Source of the DNA: Sutterella wadsworthensis
GTDB taxonomy: Bacteria; Pseudomonadota; Gammaproteobacteria; Burkholderiales; Burkholderiaceae_F
Direction: 5' to 3'
NCBI RefSeq assembly: GCF_003315195.1
Contig: NZ_QNRV01000004.1
Span: 97,678-161,677, forward strand
Length of the DNA stretch: 64,000 nucleotides
Of the stretch, positions 45,263 through 53,514 are shown piece after piece (the stretch's first letter is position 1; every line of letters begins with the position of its first letter). The position numbers and the translations under genes were made by a program. The notes under the pieces were generated by a model. It was not told the DNA's origin. It searched no databases and saw nothing but the letters and a program-made list of their open reading frames with translations.

Positions 45263-45864
45263 GCTTCTTCCTCATAGATGAAAATTACGTATACGTGTGC
45301 AGGTGCAAGCGCACGTATCATGCACTCGAGAAGTGCATTACCCCATCGGGCAAGATGCTCATCAACACCCCACGTCACATCGAAATACTCGGCGTTTCCG
45401 TCGGACCTGATAGTGATGCCAAGAGTCATCACCGTCGTCCATTGTTCGTCCCAGAGCGCGTCGTCAACTGTGCTGTCGACTGTGTGCTCCGTGAATATCG
45501 TCACTTTTGCCTGATAGCCGAGAGTGCCGGCGAGCGACTCGAAAAATGCAGCCGTCAATCCCAAATTTGAAGTGATCTTTGCGAGCAGTTCCTGCCGCAT
45601 TTGTTCACGAGATGGATCAGCAATCGCTGCGAGACACTCTGACGGGATACCCCACTCGTCGAACCATCGTTCAAGCTCCTCTATTGAGGAGCGCGGATCA
45701 GCCTCTTCAAGTACAGCATTTGCACGCTCGTCAACTCTTGCAGCCTCTCGAGCTAAGGCATACAGAATTGCGTCAAGCATGCCGCCCTGCCGACGATGCC
45801 AGATCGAGCCCCGCGGAAGCAGAGCCTCAACTTGATGCGCATAATGTTTTTCCGTCAGTGCCAT
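45259..45864 (-). CDS. Mu gp48/YmfQ-like baseplate-associated protein (DUF2313)
   Basis: 201 residues with the family opening (YAHQVEALLPRGSIWHRRQGG) and RSSIEELERWFDEWGIP. It corresponds to the gp48/gpI position between baseplate protein J and the fibre. A role in baseplate periphery and fibre attachment is inferred from position. Confidence 0.82.
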   Translation of the reverse strand: MALTEKHYAHQVEALLPRGSIWHRRQGGMLDAILYALAREAARVDERANAVLEEADPRSSIEELERWFDEWGIPSECLAAIADPSREQMRQELLAKITSNLGLTAAFFESLAGTLGYQAKVTIFTEHTVDSTVDDALWDEQWTTVMTLGITIRSDGNAEYFDVTWGVDEHLARWGNALLECMIRALAPAHVYVIFIYEEEA

Positions 45865-45865
45865 A

Positions 45866-46891
45866 TCACACCCATGTGATCGTGCCAGGAACGTAGATCT
45901 CTCCTACGACCGTACTCACATCATCTGTTGGCGTCACAATGCGATAACTCTTCACCTCCGAGACACCGCTAATTGCTCGATCTATTGAGGTTCGCAAAAC
46001 GGCGCCGCCTGGGACAGCTTCAGCGAGCACAACGCTCTCGATCGCAGACTCGATCTTGGCCTTTACGGCTTCATCGTCCGGGAGTATGTCGAGCGTGATG
46101 TCGAGCGGTTTCGGGACTGGCGCGACTACGTGCAATATTGCCGTCACCGGCATTTGTGAAGTGATGTACTCATCGACGCGTTTCACCATCGTCTCTGTCG
46201 GTATCCCGTTTGACGTCATGCCGTCTGTCATAAAACGCACCGTCACATGACCTTGACCGAGCTCCTGGGGATAGCACCACGCTCGAGTGACACCTGAGAC
46301 CGCAAGCGTCCAAGCAACGTAATCCGCCCTTGTCCCAGCTTTGGGCGGGCTTTTCTGGCGCTGAAGCAAGCGCTCGCGCAAGCTCTCATCGTCCTCTGCC
46401 TCTGCGCCGCCAGTAAGTTCGTCTGCAGTCGCTATGCTCATGATCCCCGCTATAGGACTGACGAGCGTAAGTTCCATGCCGGCTTCTGAATTGCCCGAGG
46501 CACCTGCCACTGCAGCTTCGATAGGAGCTTTACCATCGATGCTTGCTGCGGTAGTTACGTAGACGCTGCCATCTTCAGCTTGAAGCTGTGTACCGACCGG
46601 CACGGTGCCAGCGCCGATGAAGGAGACTTTACCTGTCGCAGCTGAAGCGGCTTTGCGGTAGATACCGTATTCGGACGCACGGCGCTCAAGATACGCACCT
46701 TCTGCTGTCGTCGTGAAGCACTGTCGCAACACGAAGGCGATAAATCCATGCAAACCATGCGAAACGCCTGAGATAACTCGCACTAGCACAGGTACGAGCG
46801 ACCAGCGCATAGCCTTCTTTCCCATGCGGCTCTCGGCATCTGCCTGCACACGTTTAATGATCTGCGAAAGAGTTGGTCTTTCAAAAGACAT
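45866..46891 (-). CDS. Baseplate assembly protein J (Mu gp47-like)
   Basis: 341 residues from ATG 46891. Motifs: FERPTLSQIIKRVQADAESR, GVTRAWCYPQELGQGHVTVRFM and DEYITSQMPVTA. It forms the baseplate wedge of contractile tails. The start overlaps the region just after the gp46 stop. Confidence 0.92.
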   Translation of the reverse strand: MSFERPTLSQIIKRVQADAESRMGKKAMRWSLVPVLVRVISGVSHGLHGFIAFVLRQCFTTTAEGAYLERRASEYGIYRKAASAATGKVSFIGAGTVPVGTQLQAEDGSVYVTTAASIDGKAPIEAAVAGASGNSEAGMELTLVSPIAGIMSIATADELTGGAEAEDDESLRERLLQRQKSPPKAGTRADYVAWTLAVSGVTRAWCYPQELGQGHVTVRFMTDGMTSNGIPTETMVKRVDEYITSQMPVTAILHVVAPVPKPLDITLDILPDDEAVKAKIESAIESVVLAEAVPGGAVLRTSIDRAISGVSEVKSYRIVTPTDDVSTVVGEIYVPGTITWV

Positions 46892-46892
46892 G

Positions 46893-47306
46893 TCAGCTCC
46901 AAACGTTTTGGAAACGAGCGGCAAGCGCTTGCGTGTCGTCAGGCTTGAAACAAACGACTGTGAGCGTCAATTGATCTATATCGCTACGCTCAGCAGTCAC
47001 CTCGATGCGAGCGACAACGGCATCTTCAGTGAGCCATTTAAGCGCCTCTTTGGCGTAGGCCTCAGCGCGTCTGAGCATCTGCGGAAGCATCTTCTGACGC
47101 TGCAGCAACCACAGCCGCGATCCGATCCGGTCACCAGTTTCCTGAGCAAATGTGTCGCCCCACCAACCCTGGCGGTATGGCGCTACCGGACCATCATCTG
47201 CAGCCGATTTACGCCATGAAAAAAGGCTGATAAGTACAGCTTGCGCTAGCTCATCAGCCTCAAAATCGGAAAGGTCAGCATCCTTTCCATTGAGAATTAA
47301 TTCCAT
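46893..47306 (-). CDS. Mu GP46-like baseplate protein
   Basis: 137 residues from ATG 47306. The family signature RQGWWGDTFAQETGDRIGSRLWLLQR is clear. It is part of the baseplate (gp25/W-type function). It follows a small membrane-protein gene and precedes baseplate protein J. Confidence 0.9.
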   Translation of the reverse strand: MELILNGKDADLSDFEADELAQAVLISLFSWRKSAADDGPVAPYRQGWWGDTFAQETGDRIGSRLWLLQRQKMLPQMLRRAEAYAKEALKWLTEDAVVARIEVTAERSDIDQLTLTVVCFKPDDTQALAARFQNVWS

Positions 47307-47316
47307 GACCGTTTCC

Positions 47317-47490
47317 TCATGCAAACCATTCGATCAGCAGATGAAGGACATAACCGGCCAATCCCACCAAGGTAATCAGCGAGGCCAAGCACAACGTGGC
47401 CCGCAAAATTCTGACCGTGAGAATCGGATGGGGATCTTTCAGCAAAATCATGGCTAATGCCCCTATACCTTTTGTTAAAATTTCTTCCAT
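47317..47490 (-). CDS. 57-residue phage membrane protein
   Basis: A short frame (MEEILTKGIGALAMILLKDP) with a membrane helix near its end (ATLCLASLITLVGLAGYVLH) and a final LLIEWFA. It lies just before the gp46 start, so coupling is likely. It is below usual gene-length cut-offs. The function is unknown; it reads like a real coding frame by hydropathy and spacing. Confidence 0.6.
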   Translation of the reverse strand: MEEILTKGIGALAMILLKDPHPILTVRILRATLCLASLITLVGLAGYVLHLLIEWFA

Positions 47491-47510
47491 CTGAAGTCAT
47501 CCGTTCAGAT

Positions 47511-47548
47511 AAAAAAATCCCGCACGGACGCCACATCCATGCGGGATT
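47511..47548 (-). terminator. Intra-operon terminator between gpV and the 57-residue membrane protein gene
   Basis: A 9-bp stem AATCCCGCA / TGCGGGATT with a T-run on the minus strand, 19 bp after the gpV-like stop. It lies inside the late operon, where it would need antitermination. Confidence 0.8.
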
Positions 47549-47566
47549 GCTTTTTGTCAGGTTCGC

Positions 47567-48199
47567 CTATTGCGGTTTCCCCGTCGTTCCTGAGCCGCCC
47601 TGCACACCGCCATGAGTGTGGTTTTGCAGGCTGATACCGTCAGCAGTAACGTCACCGCCGGACACCTTGATGTCGCCGGTAACGGCCGCGCCACTGCCGC
47701 CGGAGATAGCCATGCCGCCGGTGCCGGTGATAAGTTTTGCCACTTTTAGTGCGCCGGTGAGTTCAACCGTTGGAGCATCGATCTTCACTGAAGCCGCTTT
47801 GAGAGTCGCAGCACCGCTCACTGTTGCGGTCAGTGTGCCGCCGACGGTCGCCTCGAGCTGTTTGTCTGTGTGGACCACAATTCCATCGCGCGTGAGATGC
47901 ACCTTCTGTCCTTGGTCGTCATAGAGTGCAACTTCACCGGCTTTCAATTTCGTCAGCCGATAGCGCCGGTCAGCGATACAAAAAACTATGCCGTGGCTGC
48001 GATCGCCGCTGAAGAATGCCGCAAAAGCTTCCGGCTGTTCATCGTCGAGCGGCTCAGATGTAAACCCATAAGGCTCAACATGCTCAAGATCGTCGCGTAC
48101 TTCATCTGCAAGCAGCCTCACCTGCACCACGCGCATCTTTTTTGTGCCGTCTGCCGCGGATACCGTCCCGCGGGCAAGCACGTCATCCAATCTGCCCAT
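47567..48199 (-). CDS. Baseplate spike protein V (Mu gp45-like)
   Basis: 210 residues: an OB-fold N-terminus (RVVQVRLLADEVRDDLEHVE), a central region (HGIVFCIADRRYRLTKL) and a repetitive beta-helix C-terminus ending NHTHGGVQGGSGTTGKPQ. The H-T-H near the tip suits the metal-binding apex of membrane-piercing spikes. Confidence 0.9.
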   Translation of the reverse strand: MGRLDDVLARGTVSAADGTKKMRVVQVRLLADEVRDDLEHVEPYGFTSEPLDDEQPEAFAAFFSGDRSHGIVFCIADRRYRLTKLKAGEVALYDDQGQKVHLTRDGIVVHTDKQLEATVGGTLTATVSGAATLKAASVKIDAPTVELTGALKVAKLITGTGGMAISGGSGAAVTGDIKVSGGDVTADGISLQNHTHGGVQGGSGTTGKPQ

Positions 48200-48256
48200 A
48201 AAAAAACGGCCACATCTCTGCGACCGTCCTCATTCGTATATTCGTATGTGACTGGT

Positions 48257-48541
48257 TCAGTGCATGCGAACCCACTCACCTTTTGACGACTCGTGCCACT
48301 CTTCTTCCTGTCCGTCGCGCCCGTAGCGTTCGACAAAGACCCGATCATCTTGCACCTGTATTCGCTTGATATCTCCGTCTTTATGAGGCGTCACAATATT
48401 AGGATTCAGCTCGCTGTGATAAACGCAATTTCTGTCACTCAACAGACCGTACTTGTTGATGTATTTCTCACAGACAAACGCACCGGCAAAGCTCGTCTGA
48501 GCCATCGCAATTAAGCTTAATGCCGCAACGAATCGCCTCAT
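48257..48541 (-). CDS. Secreted small protein in the tail operon
   Basis: 94 residues from ATG 48541, whose ATGA overlaps the gpD-like stop. A Sec signal (FVAALSLIAMAQTSFAGA) precedes a charged 70-residue domain with two Cys (FVCEKY, DRNCVY). Phage tails do not need exported proteins, so this may be a moron (for example superinfection exclusion or envelope modification). That role is inference only. Confidence 0.7.
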   Translation of the reverse strand: MRRFVAALSLIAMAQTSFAGAFVCEKYINKYGLLSDRNCVYHSELNPNIVTPHKDGDIKRIQVQDDRVFVERYGRDGQEEEWHESSKGEWVRMH

Positions 48542-49692
48542 TTCACACCTTTCCAAGCATTCTTAGTTACCACGTTACTTTGAGATGATACATCTCGCTT
48601 AAATGCCGACGGCAAACTAACTTCCAGAGTTGTAATCATTCCGCTCGCAGAAAGCTGAAAGATAATTTTTGTCACCAACATCAAATCGCTGCGCTTCAGA
48701 ATTTCGTCTTCAACACGAATAAATTGATTAGGACGCCACAGAGTGCCGTCGCTTTGACGCCATCCTTGTATTGTGTATGACGCTTTCAAAGACACTCCAC
48801 GGCGATATGCGGCTTCAAAGTTAGCTCTCGCAGCACACATCTGCCCGCCACTCTGACCAGAATCCTTCAAAACCAGAAGTCGGAAGCGGCCTACATCAGA
48901 ATCTGTTGCTGTACCTTTGTCTTCCGCTGCAGATCGACCAAAGTCAGTATCAATTCCTGCGTGTTGACCAACAGCGATGTAATGCGAATAACGCTTTGAG
49001 AAATCAAATGCCGAACTGCCAGCAAGTATATTGACGCCCAATTCAAGCGCGTCCGCCGCTTGTCCGGCGCTCCCCGGCTCTGTGATCACGAGATTTCCTT
49101 GTTCGTCATCCATGACGACTAAGTTCTCTTTCGTAATCAAGCGGTTAATTGACTCAAATACCTTTTCGCCGGGATTTACTGTGTGATTTGTGAGCGTCTT
49201 ACCTATGCCGACTTCATCTTTCACAGTTACACCGTAAGGCTTCGCTAAATCCGCAATGATTTGGGAAACGGACTGATTTTTCCATGAAGTTGCGGGATTC
49301 GTACTCGTCGTTGTTATCGCTGTGCCACTTTTGCCCTTTACACCAACCCAAGCGTTCTTCGATCCCGCTGCCGCATATGCGGCTGATGGAGGACAACACT
49401 CCACCAAATCGACCGTTCTCGACTTTCCTTGTATCTGCACCTTAACAGACTTCCCGTCATACTGGATTGGTGTCGAGGAGATCCATCCGGTGCAAACCAA
49501 ATCATCGCCGATGTAAACCTGCACTAAATCTCCGTTTCGAAAAAAACCGAAGTCGGTACTGCCCGGGAATTTCTCTGTCACCTCCAGCGCGAACGCGCGA
49601 GATAGCTGCTCGATGCCCGTTTCGATTCTTACAGATTTCCAACCACCAAAGCGGCGGCCACCAATACGAACCTCAACTCTGTTGTCAGTCAT
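48538..49692 (-). CDS. Tail hub protein D (Mu gp44/late control D-like)
   Basis: 384 residues with the gpD pattern (GDLVQVYIGDDLVCTGWISS, INRLITKENLVVMDDEQGNL, WRPNQFIRVEDEIL). It forms the baseplate hub beneath the tube. It overlaps the gp43-like gene by 4 bp. Confidence 0.92.
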   Translation of the reverse strand: MTDNRVEVRIGGRRFGGWKSVRIETGIEQLSRAFALEVTEKFPGSTDFGFFRNGDLVQVYIGDDLVCTGWISSTPIQYDGKSVKVQIQGKSRTVDLVECCPPSAAYAAAGSKNAWVGVKGKSGTAITTTSTNPATSWKNQSVSQIIADLAKPYGVTVKDEVGIGKTLTNHTVNPGEKVFESINRLITKENLVVMDDEQGNLVITEPGSAGQAADALELGVNILAGSSAFDFSKRYSHYIAVGQHAGIDTDFGRSAAEDKGTATDSDVGRFRLLVLKDSGQSGGQMCAARANFEAAYRRGVSLKASYTIQGWRQSDGTLWRPNQFIRVEDEILKRSDLMLVTKIIFQLSASGMITTLEVSLPSAFKRDVSSQSNVVTKNAWKGVK

Positions 49693-50975
49693 TCACTCAA
49701 AATCCTTAACGGAGACGCGGGACAGAAGCCTTCATGACGAACCCCATTTCGGAGTGCTATTTCCGAATCGCGAGTTGCATCATCGTGATAGTCGTAGGCA
49801 AGCACCACAGCTGGAACAACATCCGTTGGCGTCACAGTGATTAAGCGCTGCTGCAAATCTGCACGTGATGTAAGTACCTCAAAGACTGCGACGTGGGCAT
49901 CTTCGATCTTTTTGTACATCTCATCATTGGTCTCGAGCAGAAGCTCCGTATCGAGTGCCTCTGTAAGCACCGTACGAGTTTCAATGAGTTCATCGTAGCT
50001 CCTGACATGAACTGTCATTTCGGAAAGATCGTCCCTAGTCGTGAGCGTCGTGCCTGGCGCCGAAGAGTCTTTGTCAGAGCCCACGAGAGCGCTCACGCCG
50101 ACCATCTGCGCGATAAGAAGCTGACGCGTCAGCGTTTCTACCGCCGCACGATTCTTCATCACAGTCTTCTGCACATCCGAGAGTGTCGTCCCTTCCTCAA
50201 CGACCTTTCTGTAAGCTTTAGTGCCTGACGAAAGTTTGTCGTGCCCGACCAAATTTTCGAGCTGCTTCGCCACACCGCGCCACGCAGAAACAGTTGTTGC
50301 CCACCGCGAAAGTCCTAGCGCACCGACGAGCTTCGTCGCGAAGATCTTCGGATCAGTTGAAAGCAGTGACATGGCCTTCGACGCAGTCTCAGCTACTCCC
50401 TCAGCAAAATCGAAGATTTTGGAGAGTTCCGAGTTACTTATGATCCCTAGACAGTCAAGAATGTCACCCTGAAGCGCAGAGTCGATGTACTCGTTGATCG
50501 TCTTAAGATCAATTGACGTCACAAACCGATCAATAGCCGACTCTTCGACAGCATCTGCAACATCGAATGCTTCACTCTCAGCGTCCACCGAAATCGTCGG
50601 AAATTCGAGAATGCCGGCCTCTGTCGCGGTGATCACCACCGACGCAACTCCGAGTGCTGCATCAAATTTGAGCTCTGAGATAGAGGTAATCGTCACCTCC
50701 ATCTCGCCCAGCCAAGGGTGTATGAGCGTGCCAGACCCAGGAGCCTCCAGCTCTGCCATTAAGGATTGAGCCTGAGCGATATAGTCATCACCAATAACGA
50801 ACGCAGTGAGAGTGATCTGTCGCGTCGCTCGCCCTAAATCTTCAACAAATGGCTGATCCTTTTGAGGATATTCGTGGACCACCGTACGGCGCCCAATTTT
50901 CAAACCTGACGCAGTCACCTCAAAGGGTATACCTCTAAAGCTTGCCGGCTGAAGCTGATCAGAGAACTTACTCAT
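49689..50975 (-). CDS. Mu gp43/DNA circularisation N-like tail protein
   Basis: 428 residues; the N-terminus (LQPASFRGIPFEVTASGLKI, GRRTVVHEYPQKDQPFVEDLG, RATRQITLTAFVIGDDY) is the N-protein family signature. Despite the name it is a baseplate component. It follows the tape measure gene by 8 bp. Confidence 0.92.
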   Translation of the reverse strand: MSKFSDQLQPASFRGIPFEVTASGLKIGRRTVVHEYPQKDQPFVEDLGRATRQITLTAFVIGDDYIAQAQSLMAELEAPGSGTLIHPWLGEMEVTITSISELKFDAALGVASVVITATEAGILEFPTISVDAESEAFDVADAVEESAIDRFVTSIDLKTINEYIDSALQGDILDCLGIISNSELSKIFDFAEGVAETASKAMSLLSTDPKIFATKLVGALGLSRWATTVSAWRGVAKQLENLVGHDKLSSGTKAYRKVVEEGTTLSDVQKTVMKNRAAVETLTRQLLIAQMVGVSALVGSDKDSSAPGTTLTTRDDLSEMTVHVRSYDELIETRTVLTEALDTELLLETNDEMYKKIEDAHVAVFEVLTSRADLQQRLITVTPTDVVPAVVLAYDYHDDATRDSEIALRNGVRHEGFCPASPLRILSE

Positions 50976-50983
50976 CCAAAACC

Positions 50984-52750
50984 TCAGTATGAGTAACGGT
51001 CGGCATAACCGACGGAGCCAAGAATGTCGAGGCCGCCACTGCCTTGAGCGTCAGTGATCGCCGCCGATGCGCCGCCGGTCGCAGTTACGTCGACCGCGAC
51101 GCGGCCACTCACCTGCTGCGATGCAGTTAAGTTCACTGGCTCGACCTGCTGCACGGTTGCGGACTGTGTGCTGCCCGATGTTTTCGAGTCGCTCGAGAAC
51201 CAGCTCTTCACGAAGTCAGGCACGAGGGAGGCGAAGTCGAAGTTTGCGAAGAAGTCACGGATGATTCGACCAACATTTTGTACGCTTTTCTTGACACTCT
51301 CATACCAACCAGTACAAGCCTTCGCCCACGAATCTGGAAGCAAGTTGAACACGCTCTTGATGACATCATCAATACTGCGGAGCACCGCTGGAAAATCTCC
51401 GCGGAAAACTGCTTTAGCCGTTGAAAGTATCGAAGAACCTACTGCCCCAAATCGGTCGGTGAGACGATCCCATGCTGCGGCGACAAAATCGACACAGGCC
51501 TGAGCACCTTCCTTGATTGCTGGCCAGATGCGATCCCAGTTCGCGATCACAAGCCCCGCAGCAATTGCAACGGCGCTGATCACGAAGCCGACGGGGCCGA
51601 GTGCACCAGCCATAGTGACCCCGACTGTGCGGGCGATAGTCGCAAGCGTGCTGAATGTCTGAATCATCGTCATCACACTCGAGCCGAGAGCGACGACAGC
51701 CATAATCGTCTTTCCTGCCATAATCGCGCCCATCGTATACAAGACTGTATTGAACCCACCTACAGCATTGAAGGCACGAATCGCGTAATCCGCAAAAGCC
51801 AGGATCCCACTCACGATTCCTTCGAAATCAATACTCTCAAGCGATTGCGCGAAGCGCTCAGCAACTTGAGCGAACTTCTCAGAGAAAGCCTCCCGATTTG
51901 CGACGATCATGGTCTGGATACGCCCAGTCATGTGTGTGATTGTCGGCGCTAATGATGAAGCTATTGTGTTGCCCACTGAAGCCACAACAAGGTGTAAGTT
52001 TGTGAACCCCGTGCTCAGATCAGAAGCTGATTTCACTGCATCCCGACTCATTACGATGCCAAGTCGATGAGCTTCGGCACTCATATCGTCGAGCCCTGCA
52101 GCTCCAGCAGTCAGCATCGGTAAGAGCTTGCGACCGCCCTCACCGAAGACGGCCATTGCCATCGAGGCTCGCAACGTCGGATCCTCGTTTCTTTGTATTG
52201 CGTCGGCAAAGTCACGGAAAACGTCTTCAACCGAGCGCATGTTTCCGGCAGCATCTTTCATCTTGATGCCAAGAGCGTCGAAGAGCGTTGCTGCTTTCGA
52301 TGTCGTGTCCATCCCCGTTGCGATTTCAGTCATGTGCTTGCCGAAATCCTTGAGCGCATCTTCAAGCGTTTCCTGAGAAGCGCCAGCCTGCACAGCCGCG
52401 TAGCCCCACTCTTGCAGGCGTTCGACACCCACTCCGACGCGCTGACTCATCTTGTCGAGTCCATCGCCTGTTGCTGTGAAACTCGAGACCGCCTGTTGCA
52501 TACTAAAGCCGACAGATCCAGCTGCCGCGGCAAGAGGACCGCCGACAATACTGCCGAGGTTTTTTGCGTTCTCGGCAACGTCCATCACAGACCGATTGAA
52601 GAGTCTTAACTGCTTCTGGAGACCCGTGAATTTCGTCGACTGAATGACTTTGGCAAGTCCAACCCATCGGGCGGAGAACGCTTTGACCACTGGCGATGCA
52701 ACGTCTCTGATCGCAAGAACGGCAGTCAATCTAAAGTCTTTACCCGCCAT
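50984..52750 (-). CDS. Tail tape measure protein
   Basis: 588 residues with the conserved TIGR01760-type start (RLTAVLAIRDVASPVVKAFS), MQQAVSSFTATGDGLDKMSQ, several hydrophobic helices in the middle (VVALGSSVMTMIQTF, GFVISAVAIAAGLVIANWDR) and a low-complexity end. Its length suggests a short to medium tail. It overlaps the E'-like frame by 11 bp. Confidence 0.93.
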   Translation of the reverse strand: MAGKDFRLTAVLAIRDVASPVVKAFSARWVGLAKVIQSTKFTGLQKQLRLFNRSVMDVAENAKNLGSIVGGPLAAAAGSVGFSMQQAVSSFTATGDGLDKMSQRVGVGVERLQEWGYAAVQAGASQETLEDALKDFGKHMTEIATGMDTTSKAATLFDALGIKMKDAAGNMRSVEDVFRDFADAIQRNEDPTLRASMAMAVFGEGGRKLLPMLTAGAAGLDDMSAEAHRLGIVMSRDAVKSASDLSTGFTNLHLVVASVGNTIASSLAPTITHMTGRIQTMIVANREAFSEKFAQVAERFAQSLESIDFEGIVSGILAFADYAIRAFNAVGGFNTVLYTMGAIMAGKTIMAVVALGSSVMTMIQTFSTLATIARTVGVTMAGALGPVGFVISAVAIAAGLVIANWDRIWPAIKEGAQACVDFVAAAWDRLTDRFGAVGSSILSTAKAVFRGDFPAVLRSIDDVIKSVFNLLPDSWAKACTGWYESVKKSVQNVGRIIRDFFANFDFASLVPDFVKSWFSSDSKTSGSTQSATVQQVEPVNLTASQQVSGRVAVDVTATGGASAAITDAQGSGGLDILGSVGYADRYSY

Positions 52751-52908
52751 CTGTTCTCTCCATTGCGATGCGATTCCATTGAGCCACGTAAAGATCCTGT
52801 TCCGAAAAGGACATCTTCATAGTCTTCGAAGGAGCGAGCCTCCACACATACGCGAGATCAAAGCATCGTGCCAGGATGTCTTCTACTCGGCCCCTTCCCC
52901 GAAAAAAC
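52740..52908 (-). CDS. GpE'-like frameshift extension of the tail-assembly chaperone
   Basis: This frame has no good start. Entered by -1 slippage at 52902-52908 it adds about 56 residues, RGRGRVEDILARCFDLAYVW then LAPSKTMKMSFSEQDLYVAQ and WNRIAMERTDGG. The DLAYVW..PS..MKMS..E pattern matches the P2 GpE family. The fusion product binds the tape measure during tail assembly. Confidence 0.75.
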
Positions 52909-53155
52909 CCATCACCATCCAACACAGCACATTGAAGTCTTTGAGTGCAAGTATCTCAATTATCGAAGGCGGCAGCCCTGCGAGTTTTGAGATGTAAGCT
53001 GCGCACACAGCAGTGTTGAGATGAGGCATGCCGTCAAGATCTACTGTGTATGGCATACCAAGCTGTTTGCACATCTTTGTAGTCGGCTCCTTCAGATCGA
53101 GCTCGCTAATCTTCTCGCCAGCGTGTTCAATCGGATGCTTCAATTCGTACTTCAT
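52883..53155 (-). CDS. Tail assembly chaperone (Mu gp41-like)
   Basis: 90 residues (LKHPIEHAGEKISELDLKEP at the start, ISKLAGLPPSIIEILALKD later), the Mu gp41 family. It lies between tail tube and tape measure, the invariant chaperone position. Its last codons contain the slippery sequence for the longer form. Confidence 0.88.
   Translation of the reverse strand: MKYELKHPIEHAGEKISELDLKEPTTKMCKQLGMPYTVDLDGMPHLNTAVCAAYISKLAGLPPSIIEILALKDFNVLCWMVMGFFGEGAE
52902..52908 (-). other. Programmed -1 frameshift site
   Basis: The minus strand reads T-TTT-TTC in the chaperone frame (within GGT TTT TTC GGG), a canonical X-XXY-YYZ slippery heptamer, seven codons before the chaperone stop. Confidence 0.8.
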
Positions 53156-53511
53156 GCCAAATCTCCATCCAGTCCTTCAAACCGAAGGCTGATCGTTCCG
53201 TCTACAGGCTTAAAGGCTGCGTCACCTACAAGCCACGCATCACTAAGTGTGTAAACCATACCGTTTGCACATTCAGCAGTGATCGTCATGGATTCACTTT
53301 CCATGAGCGTTTCAGTAGGAAAGTCAGAAGTCACAATGAAGTCGCCTGCGATATAGGGCGTAGCGATCGTCTCCTTGAAGCCAACTGGACCACCCGTCGA
53401 AGCCATCGTCTCACGAGTGACTTTTGCCATTGGGAACTCTAGGTTCCCCTGCAGTTCGAGCTGCTGACCGTCCACTTTGAAATAGCAGGTACCTGCTAGT
53501 CGCTTACCCAT
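53152..53511 (-). CDS. Tail tube protein (Mu gpM-like)
   Basis: 119 residues: KRLAGTCYFKVDGQQLELQG, then FPMAKVTRETMAST and GFKETIATPYIAGDF. This is the Mu/P2 tail tube pattern. It forms the inner tube inside the sheath. It overlaps the chaperone gene by 4 bp. Confidence 0.93.
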   Translation of the reverse strand: MGKRLAGTCYFKVDGQQLELQGNLEFPMAKVTRETMASTGGPVGFKETIATPYIAGDFIVTSDFPTETLMESESMTITAECANGMVYTLSDAWLVGDAAFKPVDGTISLRFEGLDGDLA

Positions 53512-53514
53512 TTG

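Noticed and set aside
47297..47536. A 79-codon minus-strand frame overlapping the 57-codon membrane protein
   Set aside because: It spans a terminator and its composition is non-specific; the overlapping 57-codon frame has a clear membrane helix and better spacing.
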